A stretch of DNA of 51,100 bases from Oscillospiraceae bacterium (GTDB lineage Bacteria > Bacillota > Clostridia > Oscillospirales > Oscillospiraceae): positions 1 to 51,100 of the forward strand of contig JAFWFZ010000006.1 in the NCBI GenBank assembly GCA_017515345.1, read 5' to 3'. Both the position numbers and the translations under genes were made by a program. The notes under the pieces were generated by a model. That model ran no database searches. It saw only the letters and a program-made list of their open reading frames with translations, and was not told the DNA's origin. Shown here piece after piece: positions 16,255-25,407 of the stretch (position 1 is its first letter; every line of letters starts with the position of its first letter).

Positions 16255-16498
16255 TGCTGCCGTTCTCCCTTTCCTGCTTCTGTTCTCTTCTCTTCTGGAT
16301 GGCGCGGGCGGCGGCGTCCACCCCCGCGTCCACGCCCTTGCTGATGGCCTTCTCGATGGCGCGGATGATGATGAAGCCGACCACGGACACGGCGATGAGC
16401 ACCAGGATGCCCAGGATCAGCTTATCGCTTTTCAGCCAGACCAGAAGGCCCAGCAGAAAGCCGATGATGATGGAATTGTATGCGTAGGTCCTTCTCAT
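16241..16498 (-). CDS. Small two-helix membrane protein
   Basis: An 85-residue unrecognised protein with two predicted membrane helices (SIIIGFLLGLLVWL and LILGILVLIAVSVVGFIIIRAI). A charged Arg/Lys/Glu-rich C-terminal tail follows. I choose ATG 16498, preceded by GAGAAGGGGG; an in-frame ATG ten codons upstream includes that ribosome binding site. It is the first gene of the small envelope cluster. Confidence 0.65.
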   Translation of the reverse strand: MRRTYAYNSIIIGFLLGLLVWLKSDKLILGILVLIAVSVVGFIIIRAIEKAISKGVDAGVDAAARAIQKRREQKQERENGSNENE

Positions 16499-16588
16499 GT
16501 TACCCCCTTCTCTCTTCTGTGATTCCACGCGTGTGTGTTCAGTGGGAGTATACCATTTTCTTCCGGATGTTGCAAATGATTTCGCGCG

Positions 16589-16915
16589 TCAGCCCAGTGC
16601 GGGCAGGAGGTACGTGATCACGAGATAGGCGCACAGCACGCCGGCCACTGCGCCGGCCGCCACCACGATCAGGCTCTTTTTCCGCCAGGACAGCACCAGC
16701 GCCACGGCCACACCCACGGCGGCGGTGGCGAGGCTGCCCGTGGCGTAGAGGCTCGCGGGGATGGTCATCACGCTCAGCACCGCGTAGGGGATGTAGTAGA
16801 GGAACGACAGGAGGAACCGGTTGGTGATCTTTTTCTTCACCAGCACCAGGGGCAGCATGCGCACGAGATAGGTGACGCCCGCCATAACGAGAAGGTAGAT
16901 CCAGAAGCTATGCAT
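16589..16915 (-). CDS. azlD: AzlD-family branched-chain amino acid exporter subunit
   Basis: A 108-residue protein with about four membrane helices. The FWIYLLVMAGVTYLVRMLPLVLV opening and FLYYIPYAVLSVMTIPASLY core are typical of AzlD, the small partner of AzlC in export of branched-chain amino acids or similar compounds. The start ATG 16915 lies inside the end of azlC, an 8-base overlap that couples translation. An upstream in-frame extension covering azlC is rejected. It is the first of two azlCD pairs in this window. Confidence 0.85.
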   Translation of the reverse strand: MHSFWIYLLVMAGVTYLVRMLPLVLVKKKITNRFLLSFLYYIPYAVLSVMTIPASLYATGSLATAAVGVAVALVLSWRKKSLIVVAAGAVAGVLCAYLVITYLLPALG

Positions 16916-17642
16916 CCTCGGCCACCTCCGATTCCCCCTGCGCTTTCTCCGGTATGGGGGAGACGATCGCCATGACCACGCTGGCTGCAACGGCGCAGAT
17001 GATGATGACGAAGCCCGAGGGCACGCGGCTGAGCAGCGGCACATACCGGAACAGGCAGCTCAGCACAGCGGCCAGCACCACGCAGACGGCGGTCGGCCGG
17101 TCCTCCCGCGCCTTGGGGATAATGATGGCGAGGAACATACCGTAGATGGCGATGCCCAGAGCGCTGGTCAGGAACGCGGGCAGCAGATCGCCCACGGCTG
17201 CCCCTACCAGAGTCCCGGTGCTCCAGCCCAGATAAGGCGTCAGGATGAGCCCGTACAGGTACCTTTTCCCCACGAGCTCCGGCCGGGATGCGGCCACGGC
17301 GAACACCTCGTCCGTGTTCACAAAAGCCACGGCAAGCCGATGGGGCAATGTCATGGAGCCGTCCAATCGCTGGGACAGGGAAATGGACATGAGCGCGTAT
17401 CGCAGGTTGATGACGAACTGGGAGGAGGCCAGCTCCGCCAGGGTGCCCCCCAGGGTGATGATGGGCACGGCGGCAAGCTGCCCCGCGGAGGTGACGTTCG
17501 TCATGGAGATGAACAGCGTCTCCCATACGGTCAGCCCGCTGCCCACGGCGAAGATGCCGAAGGCGAAGGAGACGGAGAGATAGCCGAAGCAGATGGGCAG
17601 CCCGTCCACCAGCCCGGCCATGAATGCGCTTTTCTTTTTCAT
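16908..17642 (-). CDS. azlC: AzlC-family amino acid exporter permease
   Basis: A 244-residue permease with several hydrophobic helices. FMAGLVDGLPICFGYLSVSFAFGI and TSAGQLAAVPIITLGGTLAELASSQFVINLRYALMSISLSQRL match the AzlC signature region. I use ATG 17642 (MKKKSAFM); a longer reading from 17690 adds a basic, non-conserved stretch. It forms an exporter with AzlD. The substrate, probably branched-chain amino acids or analogues, is inferred from the family. Confidence 0.87.
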   Translation of the reverse strand: MKKKSAFMAGLVDGLPICFGYLSVSFAFGIFAVGSGLTVWETLFISMTNVTSAGQLAAVPIITLGGTLAELASSQFVINLRYALMSISLSQRLDGSMTLPHRLAVAFVNTDEVFAVAASRPELVGKRYLYGLILTPYLGWSTGTLVGAAVGDLLPAFLTSALGIAIYGMFLAIIIPKAREDRPTAVCVVLAAVLSCLFRYVPLLSRVPSGFVIIICAVAASVVMAIVSPIPEKAQGESEVAEDA

Positions 17643-17724
17643 ACCGCGCCTTCTTTTCCGAAAATCTGCCGCTTGCGCGGCGTGACACATTATAAATCAG
17701 TCCGGGGCTGTTGGCAACACCGGA

Positions 17725-18570
17725 TCAGTCCCCGGCCGCGAAAGCCCGGATGGCGGCGGCGTCCTCATACCCGCGGGCATAAAGCCGCTCCATGGCGTCC
17801 CGGTCCTTCTTGAGGGTGTCCATCCCCTCGGTGTCCTCCGGCGCGATGATAAGGACCTTTCCCTCCGCCTCCAGCTTTTTTGCCAGGGCGACGCCCTCGT
17901 TGTATCGCTTTGCCCGGGTGCGCAGCCGCTCCGCCGCGACCGGCCAGCGGCGCTTCACAAAGCGGGCGAGGAACACATCCTTGTCCGCCTTGCGCAGGGT
18001 ATCCTTCGGCTTTGTCAGCACCAGCACCACCCGGTCGCATCCCTCGTCAAAGGCCTTCTGCAGGGGGATCGTATCCCCCAGGGCGCCGTCGAAATACCGG
18101 CGGCCGTCGATGGGATAAGGCAGGCACACGGCCGGTATGGCGGAGGAGGCCATCATGGGCCGGTAATCGTCCCGCGCCACGTCCTTCTTTTCAAAATACC
18201 GACTCTCCCCCGTGTCCGCATCGCAGGCGATCACGATGAGCTCTGCGGGGTTCGCGGCGAAGGCGTCGTAATCCAGGGGACACTCGCCCCCCGTATTGCT
18301 CAGCGTGCCGTAAATATAGTCCAGATCCAGGTAGGAGCCGATCCGAAGGAAATTTCCCAGGCTCATGTACTCCTTCCGGAAGGGATAGGTTTCGTAAAAA
18401 AAGCGGTTCCGCCCCCGCTGGCCGGCCAGATAGGACGATACGTTGGCGCTTCCGGCGGATATGCCGATACACAGATCGAAGCGGATATCCTCATCCATGC
18501 AGCGGTCGAACACCCCCGCCGCGTAGATGCCCCGCATTCCGCCTCCCACGTCGATGATGCCAGTTTTCAT
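17725..18570 (-). CDS. Patatin-like phospholipase
   Basis: A 281-residue serine hydrolase of the bacterial patatin family. The oxyanion motif is GGGMRGIYAAG (9-19), the nucleophile elbow GISAG has Ser38, and the catalytic Asp is in DGALGD (D161), completing a Ser-Asp dyad. It should hydrolyse acyl esters of phospholipids or related lipids. No signal peptide is seen. The start at 18570 gives the normal N terminus of the family; the longer frame to 18717 would run into the divergent promoter region. Confidence 0.9.
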   Translation of the reverse strand: MKTGIIDVGGGMRGIYAAGVFDRCMDEDIRFDLCIGISAGSANVSSYLAGQRGRNRFFYETYPFRKEYMSLGNFLRIGSYLDLDYIYGTLSNTGGECPLDYDAFAANPAELIVIACDADTGESRYFEKKDVARDDYRPMMASSAIPAVCLPYPIDGRRYFDGALGDTIPLQKAFDEGCDRVVLVLTKPKDTLRKADKDVFLARFVKRRWPVAAERLRTRAKRYNEGVALAKKLEAEGKVLIIAPEDTEGMDTLKKDRDAMERLYARGYEDAAAIRAFAAGD

Positions 18571-18716
18571 TTTCCGGACCTCCCGCAGATATTCTTGCCC
18601 CAAGTATATCACAGGATCACGCCGGTGAAAACGGCAACTTTTCCGGGCATAAAGAAGAACCCTCCGGAAAAACAGGAAGAAATCATGAAAACTTACGCTA
18701 AAATGCGCACAGCTCA

Positions 18717-18745
18717 TTGACGGAAGCGGGGCGCTGGGGTATAAT
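18717..18745 (+). promoter_or_regulatory. Sigma-A promoter of the sugar-type ABC operon
   Basis: TTGACG (18717-18722), 17 bases, TATAAT (18740-18745). The leader of about 80 bases to the ATG at 18833 contains a GC-rich inverted pattern (GGCGCCG and CGACGGCG) and ends in AAGGAGG. Confidence 0.8.
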
Positions 18746-18832
18746 TGCGCCGACGGCGATACCTGCGCCGTGCAACCTTCGGCGCCGTCCCCGATTCGGG
18801 ATAGTGTCTCAAATTATCAAGGAGGAAAGAAA

Positions 18833-19999
18833 ATGAAAATCAGAAGAATCATCGCAGTGCTGCTCGTTCTGGTGATGGCCCTTTCCCTGGCCGCCTGCGG
18901 CAGCAAGGATTCCGGCGGAAGCGCAAGCCCCGCCCCGGCCGCTTCCGATTCCGGCAGCGCGGACGCCGGCAAGACCTACACCATCGGCATCAACACCTGG
19001 GGCTCCGGCGTGCCCGTGCTCGATATGTTCGGCGACGCCGTGGAGTACACCCTCACTACACTGGGCCACAAGGTCAACCGCATGAGCGACGACTTCACCG
19101 CCGACAAGGAGCTCCAGAACGCCCAGAACATGTGCGCCGCCGGTGTGGACGGCATCGTGTTCCAGGCGGCCGCCGTCTCCACCGTTCCCCAGATCGGCGT
19201 GGAGTGCGCCAAGGCCAAGATCCCCTTCTCCTTCGACGTGTTCGTGGGCGAGGATCCCGACCTGGAGAAGCTGGCGGAATCCAATGAGTTCTACTGCGGC
19301 GCCATCGACCTGGACATGGTCTCCGACGGCGCGGCCATCGCCCAGATGGCGTTTGACAACGGCTGCCGCAAGGCCTGCATGATCGGCGGCAACATCGGCG
19401 ACAACAACATGGATCAGCGCAGCCAGGGCTTCACCGAGAAGTTCACCGCCCTGGGCGGCGAGGTCCTCGCCGAGGCGCGCTGCACCGACAACTCCGAGTG
19501 CCCCACCAAGGCGCTGGATATGCTCTCCGCCCATAAGGACGCCGACTGCGTCTACTGCTTCGTGGGCGACTATATCGAGGGCTCCCTCACCGCCATCGGC
19601 AACCTTGGCCTGAAGGACAACATCCAGGTCTACGTCTCCTGCGTGGACGAGGGCACCGCCAAGTACATCAAGGAAGGCACGGTCATGGGCGGCAACGACG
19701 GTATCTCCCTGGCCTGCTACATCTCCAGCACCTTGGTGCTGAACTATCTGGCCGGCCACAAGATCGTGGACGCCAACGGCAAGGCCCCCCGCCTGAGCAC
19801 CCATCCCTTCCGCGTGGATCAGAACAACGTGGACAACTACATGAAGGTGTTCTTCTCCGACTCCGCTGCGCCCTTCACCAAGTCCATGCTGGAGGAGCTG
19901 GTCTACACCTACAATCCCGACGTGAGCTATCAGGACTATGTGGATCTGATCGCGAATATCAACCTGGACTACATGCTGGAGTCCAACGGCCTCAAATAA
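18833..19999 (+). CDS. Sugar-type ABC transporter substrate-binding lipoprotein
   Basis: A 388-residue solute-binding lipoprotein: signal peptide with lipobox LAAC, then a Gly/Ser/Ala-rich linker to about residue 45. The periplasmic-binding type 1 domain follows (YTIGINTWGSGVPVLDMFGDAVEYTL, AAGVDGIVFQAAAVSTVP, ALDMLSAHKDADCVYCFVGD). This class binds monosaccharides, nucleosides or autoinducer-2-like ligands. ATG 18833 follows AAGGAGG; an earlier in-frame ATG at 18770 is not supported. An intercistronic hairpin after the stop probably raises expression of the binding protein over the permeases. Confidence 0.9.
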   Translation: MKIRRIIAVLLVLVMALSLAACGSKDSGGSASPAPAASDSGSADAGKTYTIGINTWGSGVPVLDMFGDAVEYTLTTLGHKVNRMSDDFTADKELQNAQNMCAAGVDGIVFQAAAVSTVPQIGVECAKAKIPFSFDVFVGEDPDLEKLAESNEFYCGAIDLDMVSDGAAIAQMAFDNGCRKACMIGGNIGDNNMDQRSQGFTEKFTALGGEVLAEARCTDNSECPTKALDMLSAHKDADCVYCFVGDYIEGSLTAIGNLGLKDNIQVYVSCVDEGTAKYIKEGTVMGGNDGISLACYISSTLVLNYLAGHKIVDANGKAPRLSTHPFRVDQNNVDNYMKVFFSDSAAPFTKSMLEELVYTYNPDVSYQDYVDLIANINLDYMLESNGLK

Positions 20000-20032
20000 G
20001 CGCTGAGCCATCTGCCGCGCTGCGGCGTTATG

Positions 20033-20067
20033 GGAAAACAGTCTGCCCTTCCGGCAGACTGTTTTCC
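20033..20067 (+). terminator. Intercistronic stem-loop after the binding-protein gene
   Basis: GGAAAACAGTCTGCC (20033-20047) is perfectly complementary to GGCAGACTGTTTTCC (20053-20067). No T run follows, so partial termination or 3' stabilisation of the binding-protein mRNA is likely. Confidence 0.7.
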
Positions 20068-20099
20068 AAACCTCAATAACGATCAGAGAGGGTCTGTCT

Positions 20100-21068
20100 A
20101 TGGCGACAACAGAACAAAACACGAAGCGGCGGCCCTGGCTGTTCCCGGTGGTTTTCGTGCTGGTGCTCGCAGCCGTCCTGCTGCTTTTCAATATCATCTC
20201 CAAGGGGCTGTTCCTGGAATGGACCAACCTCAAGGTCATCATATCCCATCTCATCTATCCCTGCTTCATCGCGTGGGGCTTCTGCTTCCTGTTCGCCTGC
20301 GGCTACACCGATATGTCCATCGGCGGCGTGGTTGTGCTGGGCTCCTTCGCGTCGTGCATCTTCGGCAACTGGTACGGGCTTTCCGGCGTGGTGCTGGGCG
20401 GCCTCATCACCGGCATGCTGCTCATCTTCATCAATTTCCTCATTTTCACATATACGAAGATCCCCTCCTGGATCGCGGGCATCAGCCTCGCCATGATCTA
20501 TGAGGCCATCGCCGTGTTCCTCAAGCTGGGGAAGACCACGAAGCCGCTGGTCTCCACCGCCCTGGCTACGGAGTACCGGACCCTGGGCCAGCTTCCCTGG
20601 AGCCTCGTGTTCCTGGCCGTGGGCCTCGTGGTCATCTACTTCCTCTATAACCGTACCACCATCGGCCTCAACATCCGCTCCCTGGGCGGCAACCGGGACG
20701 TGGCGGAGAAGCTGGGCATCAACGTGAGCAAAACGCTGCTGGCTGTGGGCCTCATCACCGGCGTGCTTATCGGCATCGCCTGCTTCCTGCAGCAGAGCTA
20801 CGCCGGCCAGACCACCGTCAAGACAGGTCTGACCAGCATCAACCTGATTTTCCAGCCGCTGGCCATCTACCTGCTGGCCCAGATCATCCAGAAGAGGATC
20901 AACATCATCATCTGCGTGCCCATCTGCTCCTTCATCCTCTATGCCGTGTTCAATATCCTCACGGTGCTGGGCGTGCCCTCCGGCACACTGCAGGAGGCGT
21001 TCCTGGGCGCGTTCATCATCATCTTCGGCGTCATCGGACAGCGGAAGGCAAAGGGGGTCGTGAAATAA
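20100..21068 (+). CDS. ABC transporter permease, RbsC/BPD type (1)
   Basis: A 322-residue inner-membrane permease with about eight helices. It carries the family pattern GYTDMSIGGVVVLGSFASCI, IPSWIAGISLAMIYEAIA and the cytoplasmic NRDVAEKLGINVSKTLLAVGLITGVL loop that contacts the ATPase. GAGAGGG precedes the ATG. It overlaps the ATPase gene by one base. Together with the permease at 22567-23523 it probably forms a heterodimeric channel, unlike ribose systems that use two copies of one permease. Confidence 0.88.
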   Translation: MATTEQNTKRRPWLFPVVFVLVLAAVLLLFNIISKGLFLEWTNLKVIISHLIYPCFIAWGFCFLFACGYTDMSIGGVVVLGSFASCIFGNWYGLSGVVLGGLITGMLLIFINFLIFTYTKIPSWIAGISLAMIYEAIAVFLKLGKTTKPLVSTALATEYRTLGQLPWSLVFLAVGLVVIYFLYNRTTIGLNIRSLGGNRDVAEKLGINVSKTLLAVGLITGVLIGIACFLQQSYAGQTTVKTGLTSINLIFQPLAIYLLAQIIQKRINIIICVPICSFILYAVFNILTVLGVPSGTLQEAFLGAFIIIFGVIGQRKAKGVVK

Positions 21069-22570
21069 TGGGCGAGAATTTTCTTGAGATCCGCGGCCTT
21101 GACAAGTTCTTCGGCCCCACCCATGCCAACCGGGGCATCGACCTCACCGTAAAGCGCGGCGAGATCCACGGCCTCATCGGGGAGAACGGTTCGGGCAAGT
21201 CCACCCTCCTCAGCCAGATCGCCGGCCTCTACCGGCGGGACGGCGGCGAGATGTTCGTGGACGGGGAGCCCTATGACCCACACAGCCCCATCGACGCCAA
21301 CCGCCGCCGCATCTCCATGGTCATGCAGGAGTTGGGCGTGGTGGGCAACCTGCCCGCCGGGGTGAACGTATACCTGGGCAGAACGGGGCAGTTCTCGAAA
21401 TTCGGCATCATCAACATGCGCAAAATGCGGAGGGAAGCCGCCGGGCAGTTTGAAAAGTGGGGGCTCGACGCGCCGCCTCTCGGCCAGATGACCGACGGCA
21501 TGATGATCGAGTCGAGAAAAATGATCGAGCTGGCCCGGGCCCTGTCCGTGGACCCGGAGCTGCTTCTCCTGGACGAGGTGACCCAATCCCTCTCCCTCAA
21601 CAACCGCAACAAGCTCTATGAACTCATCCGACGGTTCAAGGACATGGGCCGGAGCGTCCTTGTCATCACCCACGACATCGACGAGATGGTGGAGATCACG
21701 GATACCATCACCGTCCTGCGGGACGGGCAGGTCATCGGCACCGTGGACTCCCGGAAGACCACGCCGGACGAGATCCGCATGATGATGGTCGGCCGCGAGC
21801 TCAGCGGCGACTATTACCGGGCGGACAACGCCCCCAGCTACGAGGACGAGGTGGTGCTGGAGGTCAGCGGCGTTTCCGTCCCCGGCGAGCTGGAGGATGT
21901 GTCTTTTGAGCTGCACAGGGGCGAGATCCTGGGCTTCTGCGGACTGAGCGACTCCGGCATCCACGCCGTGGGCAAGGCGGTCTACGGACTGAGCAAAAGG
22001 AGTGCCGGAGACGTATATCTGAAGGCGAACGACGCGCACATCGTAAACCCGACCCAGGCTATGCAGAGCAACATGGGCTACGTCCCCAAGGACAGGGACA
22101 ACGAGGCGCTGATGATCCACGCCAGCATCCGCGACAACTTCTGCCTGCCGTCGCTGACAGAGCTGAAGGGCGCCGCGGGATTCCTGAACCCGAAAAAGCT
22201 GGGGAAGCTGGCCGGTGAGATGCGGGATAAGCTCTCCGTCAAGTGCACCGGAATCTTCCAGCCCATGGATGCCCTCTCCGGCGGCAACAAGCAGAAGGTG
22301 AACCTTGGCCGGTGGCTTGCCAAGGATCTGAAGCTGCTGATCCTGGACTGCCCCACCCGAGGTGTGGATGTCGGCGTCAAGGCGTATATCTACTCCCTGA
22401 TGAACGAGGCCAAGCGCCAGGGCATCGCCACCATCCTGATCTCTGACGAGCTCACCGAGGTGCTGGGCATGGCAGACCGGCTCATGGTGATGAAGGACGG
22501 GAAAGTGACGAAGACCATCGACCGCGGCCCGGACTTCACCGAGCAATCCGTGATAGGGGTGATGATATGA
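21068..22570 (+). CDS. ABC transporter ATP-binding protein, RbsA/XylG type (two fused domains)
   Basis: A 500-residue tandem ATPase. NBD1 has Walker A GENGSGKST (38-46) and Walker B LLLLDE (D169, E170), but its signature is degenerate (MTDGMMIESRKM instead of LSVAQQQM). NBD2 has a degenerate Walker A (CGLSDSGIH), as is normal in this family. It keeps a good LSGGNKQKVNLGRW signature (403-416), but Walker B reads LLILDCPTRGVD, with Cys428 where the catalytic Glu is expected. One composite site, NBD1 Walker A/B with the NBD2 signature, should remain competent. The gene overlaps both permease genes. Confidence 0.88.
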   Translation: MGENFLEIRGLDKFFGPTHANRGIDLTVKRGEIHGLIGENGSGKSTLLSQIAGLYRRDGGEMFVDGEPYDPHSPIDANRRRISMVMQELGVVGNLPAGVNVYLGRTGQFSKFGIINMRKMRREAAGQFEKWGLDAPPLGQMTDGMMIESRKMIELARALSVDPELLLLDEVTQSLSLNNRNKLYELIRRFKDMGRSVLVITHDIDEMVEITDTITVLRDGQVIGTVDSRKTTPDEIRMMMVGRELSGDYYRADNAPSYEDEVVLEVSGVSVPGELEDVSFELHRGEILGFCGLSDSGIHAVGKAVYGLSKRSAGDVYLKANDAHIVNPTQAMQSNMGYVPKDRDNEALMIHASIRDNFCLPSLTELKGAAGFLNPKKLGKLAGEMRDKLSVKCTGIFQPMDALSGGNKQKVNLGRWLAKDLKLLILDCPTRGVDVGVKAYIYSLMNEAKRQGIATILISDELTEVLGMADRLMVMKDGKVTKTIDRGPDFTEQSVIGVMI

Positions 22571-23523
22571 AGCGGATCAAGGTTTCGGATATCGTGCCCT
22601 TTGCGGCGTTTATCGTGCTGTTTGTGTTCTTCACCATCGTGAGCAAGGGGAAGATGGTTTCCGCCTATTCCCTGAAAATGCTGCTGGAGCAGTCCATCCT
22701 GACGATCATCACCGCCTGCGGCGTGCTGTTCGTGGTGGCCCAGGGCTCCATTGACCTGAGCGTGGGCGTAAACGTGGCTCTCTCCGGCGTGGTGGGCATG
22801 CACATCGCCACGGTCACAGGGCAGGGCTGGCTCATGATCCCGTGCAGCATGGTCATCGGCCTGATCGTCGGACTGTTCAACGGCGTGATCGTCAGCAAGT
22901 GCCATGTGCCGTCGTTCACGCTGTCCATCGCCATGCTCATCGGCGTGAGGGGCGTGGTGAACTATATCCAGACGATCATCGGCATCGAATATATCCCGGA
23001 GTCAATGCTTTTCGTCACTACGTCGACCTTCCGCATCATCGCGTTTATCGTCATCGCGCTGATCGTGCTGTTCGTGTTCGAGTTCACCCGCGTTGGCCGC
23101 TACAGTCAGGCCATCGGCGAGAACGAGACCACCGCCCGCTTCGTAGGCATCCCGGTGGATAAAATGAAAATACTGGTATTTGCCATCGCCGGGCTCATGG
23201 CCGGCATCGGCGCCGTGTTCTCCATGGCCACCGTGGGCGGCACCACCATGACCATGGGCGCGTTTTTGGAGATGAAGGTGGCCATGGCCATCTTCTTCGG
23301 CGGCGTCCTGGTCACCGGCGGCAGCTCCGCCAGGTTCTACAAGGTGATCCTGGGCTCCCTCTCCATCACCGTCATCGTCTACGGCCTGTCCCTCATCGGC
23401 ATGTCGGACAGCCAGATCTCCGAGTCGGTGGAGGGCGGCCTGCTGCTCATCATCCTGTTCATTACCATCCTGACGAACCGGCACAGGGCAAGCCGTAAAA
23501 AGGCGGCAGAAGCAGAGGAGTAA
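22567..23523 (+). CDS. ABC transporter permease, RbsC/BPD type (2)
   Basis: A 318-residue permease starting within the ATPase stop codon (ATGA overlap). VAQGSIDLSVGVNVALSGVVGMHIA is the hallmark substrate-path segment. GENETTARFVGIPVDKMKILVFAIAGLMAGIGAV is the ATPase-coupling loop with the next helix. It is paralogous but clearly distinct from the permease at 20100-21068. The gene ends the operon before a bidirectional terminator. Confidence 0.9.
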   Translation: MKRIKVSDIVPFAAFIVLFVFFTIVSKGKMVSAYSLKMLLEQSILTIITACGVLFVVAQGSIDLSVGVNVALSGVVGMHIATVTGQGWLMIPCSMVIGLIVGLFNGVIVSKCHVPSFTLSIAMLIGVRGVVNYIQTIIGIEYIPESMLFVTTSTFRIIAFIVIALIVLFVFEFTRVGRYSQAIGENETTARFVGIPVDKMKILVFAIAGLMAGIGAVFSMATVGGTTMTMGAFLEMKVAMAIFFGGVLVTGGSSARFYKVILGSLSITVIVYGLSLIGMSDSQISESVEGGLLLIILFITILTNRHRASRKKAAEAEE

Positions 23524-23544
23524 GCTGAAAAATCCGCGTAATAA

Positions 23545-23580
23545 CAAGGGACAAGCCAATCCGGCTTGTCCCTTGCTTTA
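23545..23580 (+). terminator. Bidirectional intrinsic terminator
   Basis: CAAGGGACAAGCC (23545-23557) pairs with GGCTTGTCCCTTG (23563-23575), followed by CTTTA. It separates the convergent sugar-type transporter and the second azlD. Confidence 0.75.
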
Positions 23581-23907
23581 TTTGAATACGAACTGTACCA
23601 GCAGCATATAGCATACGGTGCCTCCCGCGATGGAGAGGAGCGTCTGCCGCTTCCAGAGATGCAGCGCGACGACCGCCGCGATAGCGATGAACTCCGGGAG
23701 ACCGTGGCTGCCGGACACGATGCTCACGTTTTTGAGACAGTAGATCACCAGCATCCCGAACACGGCGGCGGGGAGCACCTTCCCAAGATACCGGACATAG
23801 CCCGGCGTGGGTTTCCCCGCGGGGAAAAGGAGGAACGGCAGGAACCGGGTGAGGATGGTGGCTCCGGCGATGATGCCGATGGTGATGAGGCTTTGGGCCG
23901 TGGTCAT
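23578..23907 (-). CDS. azlD: AzlD-family amino acid exporter subunit (second copy)
   Basis: A 109-residue protein with four membrane helices. [21 protein letters not shown] and [22 protein letters not shown] are characteristic of AzlD. Its ATG overlaps the azlC stop by 4 bases. It is not a close copy of the pair at 16589-17642, so the two systems may have different substrates. Confidence 0.85.
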   Translation of the reverse strand: MTTAQSLITIGIIAGATILTRFLPFLLFPAGKPTPGYVRYLGKVLPAAVFGMLVIYCLKNVSIVSGSHGLPEFIAIAAVVALHLWKRQTLLSIAGGTVCYMLLVQFVFK

Positions 23908-24629
23908 ACCGCATCACCCGCCCTTCTCTCCAGCGGACGCCTCAGCAGGGTCAGCGAAAGGAGGATCGCACCCATGGCGGGCAGCAAAAATCGGTCCGGC
24001 CCGAAGACGATCAGGCATACCAGCGTCAGCCCCAGGCCAAGAAGGGCGGAAATATGGCTCTTTTCCTTGAGCCACCGATCCAGGAAGATGACCACGAACA
24101 TGGCTGTCATGACGAAATCAAGCCCCCTGGTGCTGAATGTGACCAGGGAGCCCAGTACGCCTCCCAGCGTGGCCCCCGTGACCCAGTAGCAGTGATCCAG
24201 CACCGTCACCAGGAGGTAAAACAGCCCCCGGTCCACGTTTTCCGGCAGCTCGGCGGAGCAGTTGACAGAGAACGTCTCATCCGTCAGAGCGTAAATGAGG
24301 TACAGCTTTTTCAGACCCAGGCCCTTGTACTTATCCAGCATGGAGATGCCGTAGAACAGATGCCGGGCATTGAGCATCAGGATCACCAGGAATGCCTGGA
24401 GCGGCGCGAAGGGTCCCAGCAGCAGGCTCACCGCCACGAATTCCGCGCTCCCGGCGAAGACCACGATGCTCATGAGCATGGGGTACCAGAAGGGAAAGCC
24501 GGAGACGTTCATGTAAACGCCGTAGGTCATGCCCAGAAACAGGTAGCCCGTCAGCACGGGCAGGGTGCGGGGGAGGGCGGCTCGCAGCGCGTTTTTCAGG
24601 ACGGGGCCGTTCGGCGGCTCCTTTTTCAT
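23904..24629 (-). CDS. azlC: AzlC-family amino acid exporter permease (second copy)
   Basis: A 241-residue permease. [44 protein letters not shown] and [37 protein letters not shown] are canonical AzlC segments. It should form a branched-chain amino acid or analogue exporter with the downstream AzlD. The pair is followed by the terminator shared with the sugar-type transporter. The upstream spacer to sigE is only about 70 bases and on the same strand, so read-through from the sporulation genes is possible. Confidence 0.9.
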   Translation of the reverse strand: MKKEPPNGPVLKNALRAALPRTLPVLTGYLFLGMTYGVYMNVSGFPFWYPMLMSIVVFAGSAEFVAVSLLLGPFAPLQAFLVILMLNARHLFYGISMLDKYKGLGLKKLYLIYALTDETFSVNCSAELPENVDRGLFYLLVTVLDHCYWVTGATLGGVLGSLVTFSTRGLDFVMTAMFVVIFLDRWLKEKSHISALLGLGLTLVCLIVFGPDRFLLPAMGAILLSLTLLRRPLERRAGDAV

Positions 24630-24699
24630 GTGCGATCACTCCCTAGCAGGGGATAGACAGCACTATAGCACAAGGCCGGGGCCGCGTCCAGTTTTTTTC

Positions 24700-25407
24700 C
24701 TAGATCTTCTTTACGAGCTCGCGCCGCAGCTTCAGAATGATCCGCTTTTCCAGACGGCTGATGTAGGACTGGGAGATGCCCAGCCCCTCTGCCACTTCCT
24801 TCTGGGTGCGCTCCCGCCGCCCGCCCAGGCCGAACCGCATCTGGATGATCGTCCGGTCCCGGTCGCTGAGCTTCGACACAGCCTCCCGGAGCAGCTTCAC
24901 CTCCGCGTCGTCCTCCAGAGGGCGCATCACCACGTCGGCGTCGGTGCCCAGCACGTCGGAGAGGAGAAGTTCATTCCCGTCCCAGTCGGTGTTCAGGGGC
25001 TCATCCAGGGAGATCTCGATCTTCCGGTTCGCCGCCTTCCGCAGGAACATGAGGATCTCGTTTTCGATGCAGCGGGAGGCGTAGGTGGCCAGCTTGATCT
25101 TCTTTCCCCGGTCATAGGTGCTCACCGCCTTGATGAGCCCGATGGTGCCGATGGAGATCAGATCCTCTATGTTGATGCCTGTATTCTCAAAACGCTTGGC
25201 GATGTAGACGACGAGACGCAGGTTTCGCTCGATCAATTCCCTCCTGGCCCCCTCGTCGCCGGCGGCCAGTCGGTCCAGGCAGTCCTGCTCAGCGTCCTTT
25301 TCCAGCGGTGGGGGCAGGGTGTCGCTCCCGCCGATGTACATGATCCCCTGGGGGCGCAGGGCCCCCGAGCGGATGAGCATCCGCCGGATAGTAAGTATCA
25401 GGTTCAT
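24700..25407 (-). CDS. sigE: RNA polymerase sporulation sigma factor SigE
   Basis: A 235-residue sigma-70 factor closely resembling pro-sigma-E. The N-terminal pro-sequence ([20 protein letters not shown]) precedes [13 protein letters not shown], which corresponds to the known processing region. Region 2 reads [41 protein letters not shown]. Region 4 ends in [25 protein letters not shown]. It directs early mother-cell transcription after cleavage by SpoIIGA, encoded just upstream with an ATGA overlap. The usual downstream neighbour sigG is not present; azlC follows. Confidence 0.96.
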   Translation of the reverse strand: MNLILTIRRMLIRSGALRPQGIMYIGGSDTLPPPLEKDAEQDCLDRLAAGDEGARRELIERNLRLVVYIAKRFENTGINIEDLISIGTIGLIKAVSTYDRGKKIKLATYASRCIENEILMFLRKAANRKIEISLDEPLNTDWDGNELLLSDVLGTDADVVMRPLEDDAEVKLLREAVSKLSDRDRTIIQMRFGLGGRRERTQKEVAEGLGISQSYISRLEKRIILKLRRELVKKI

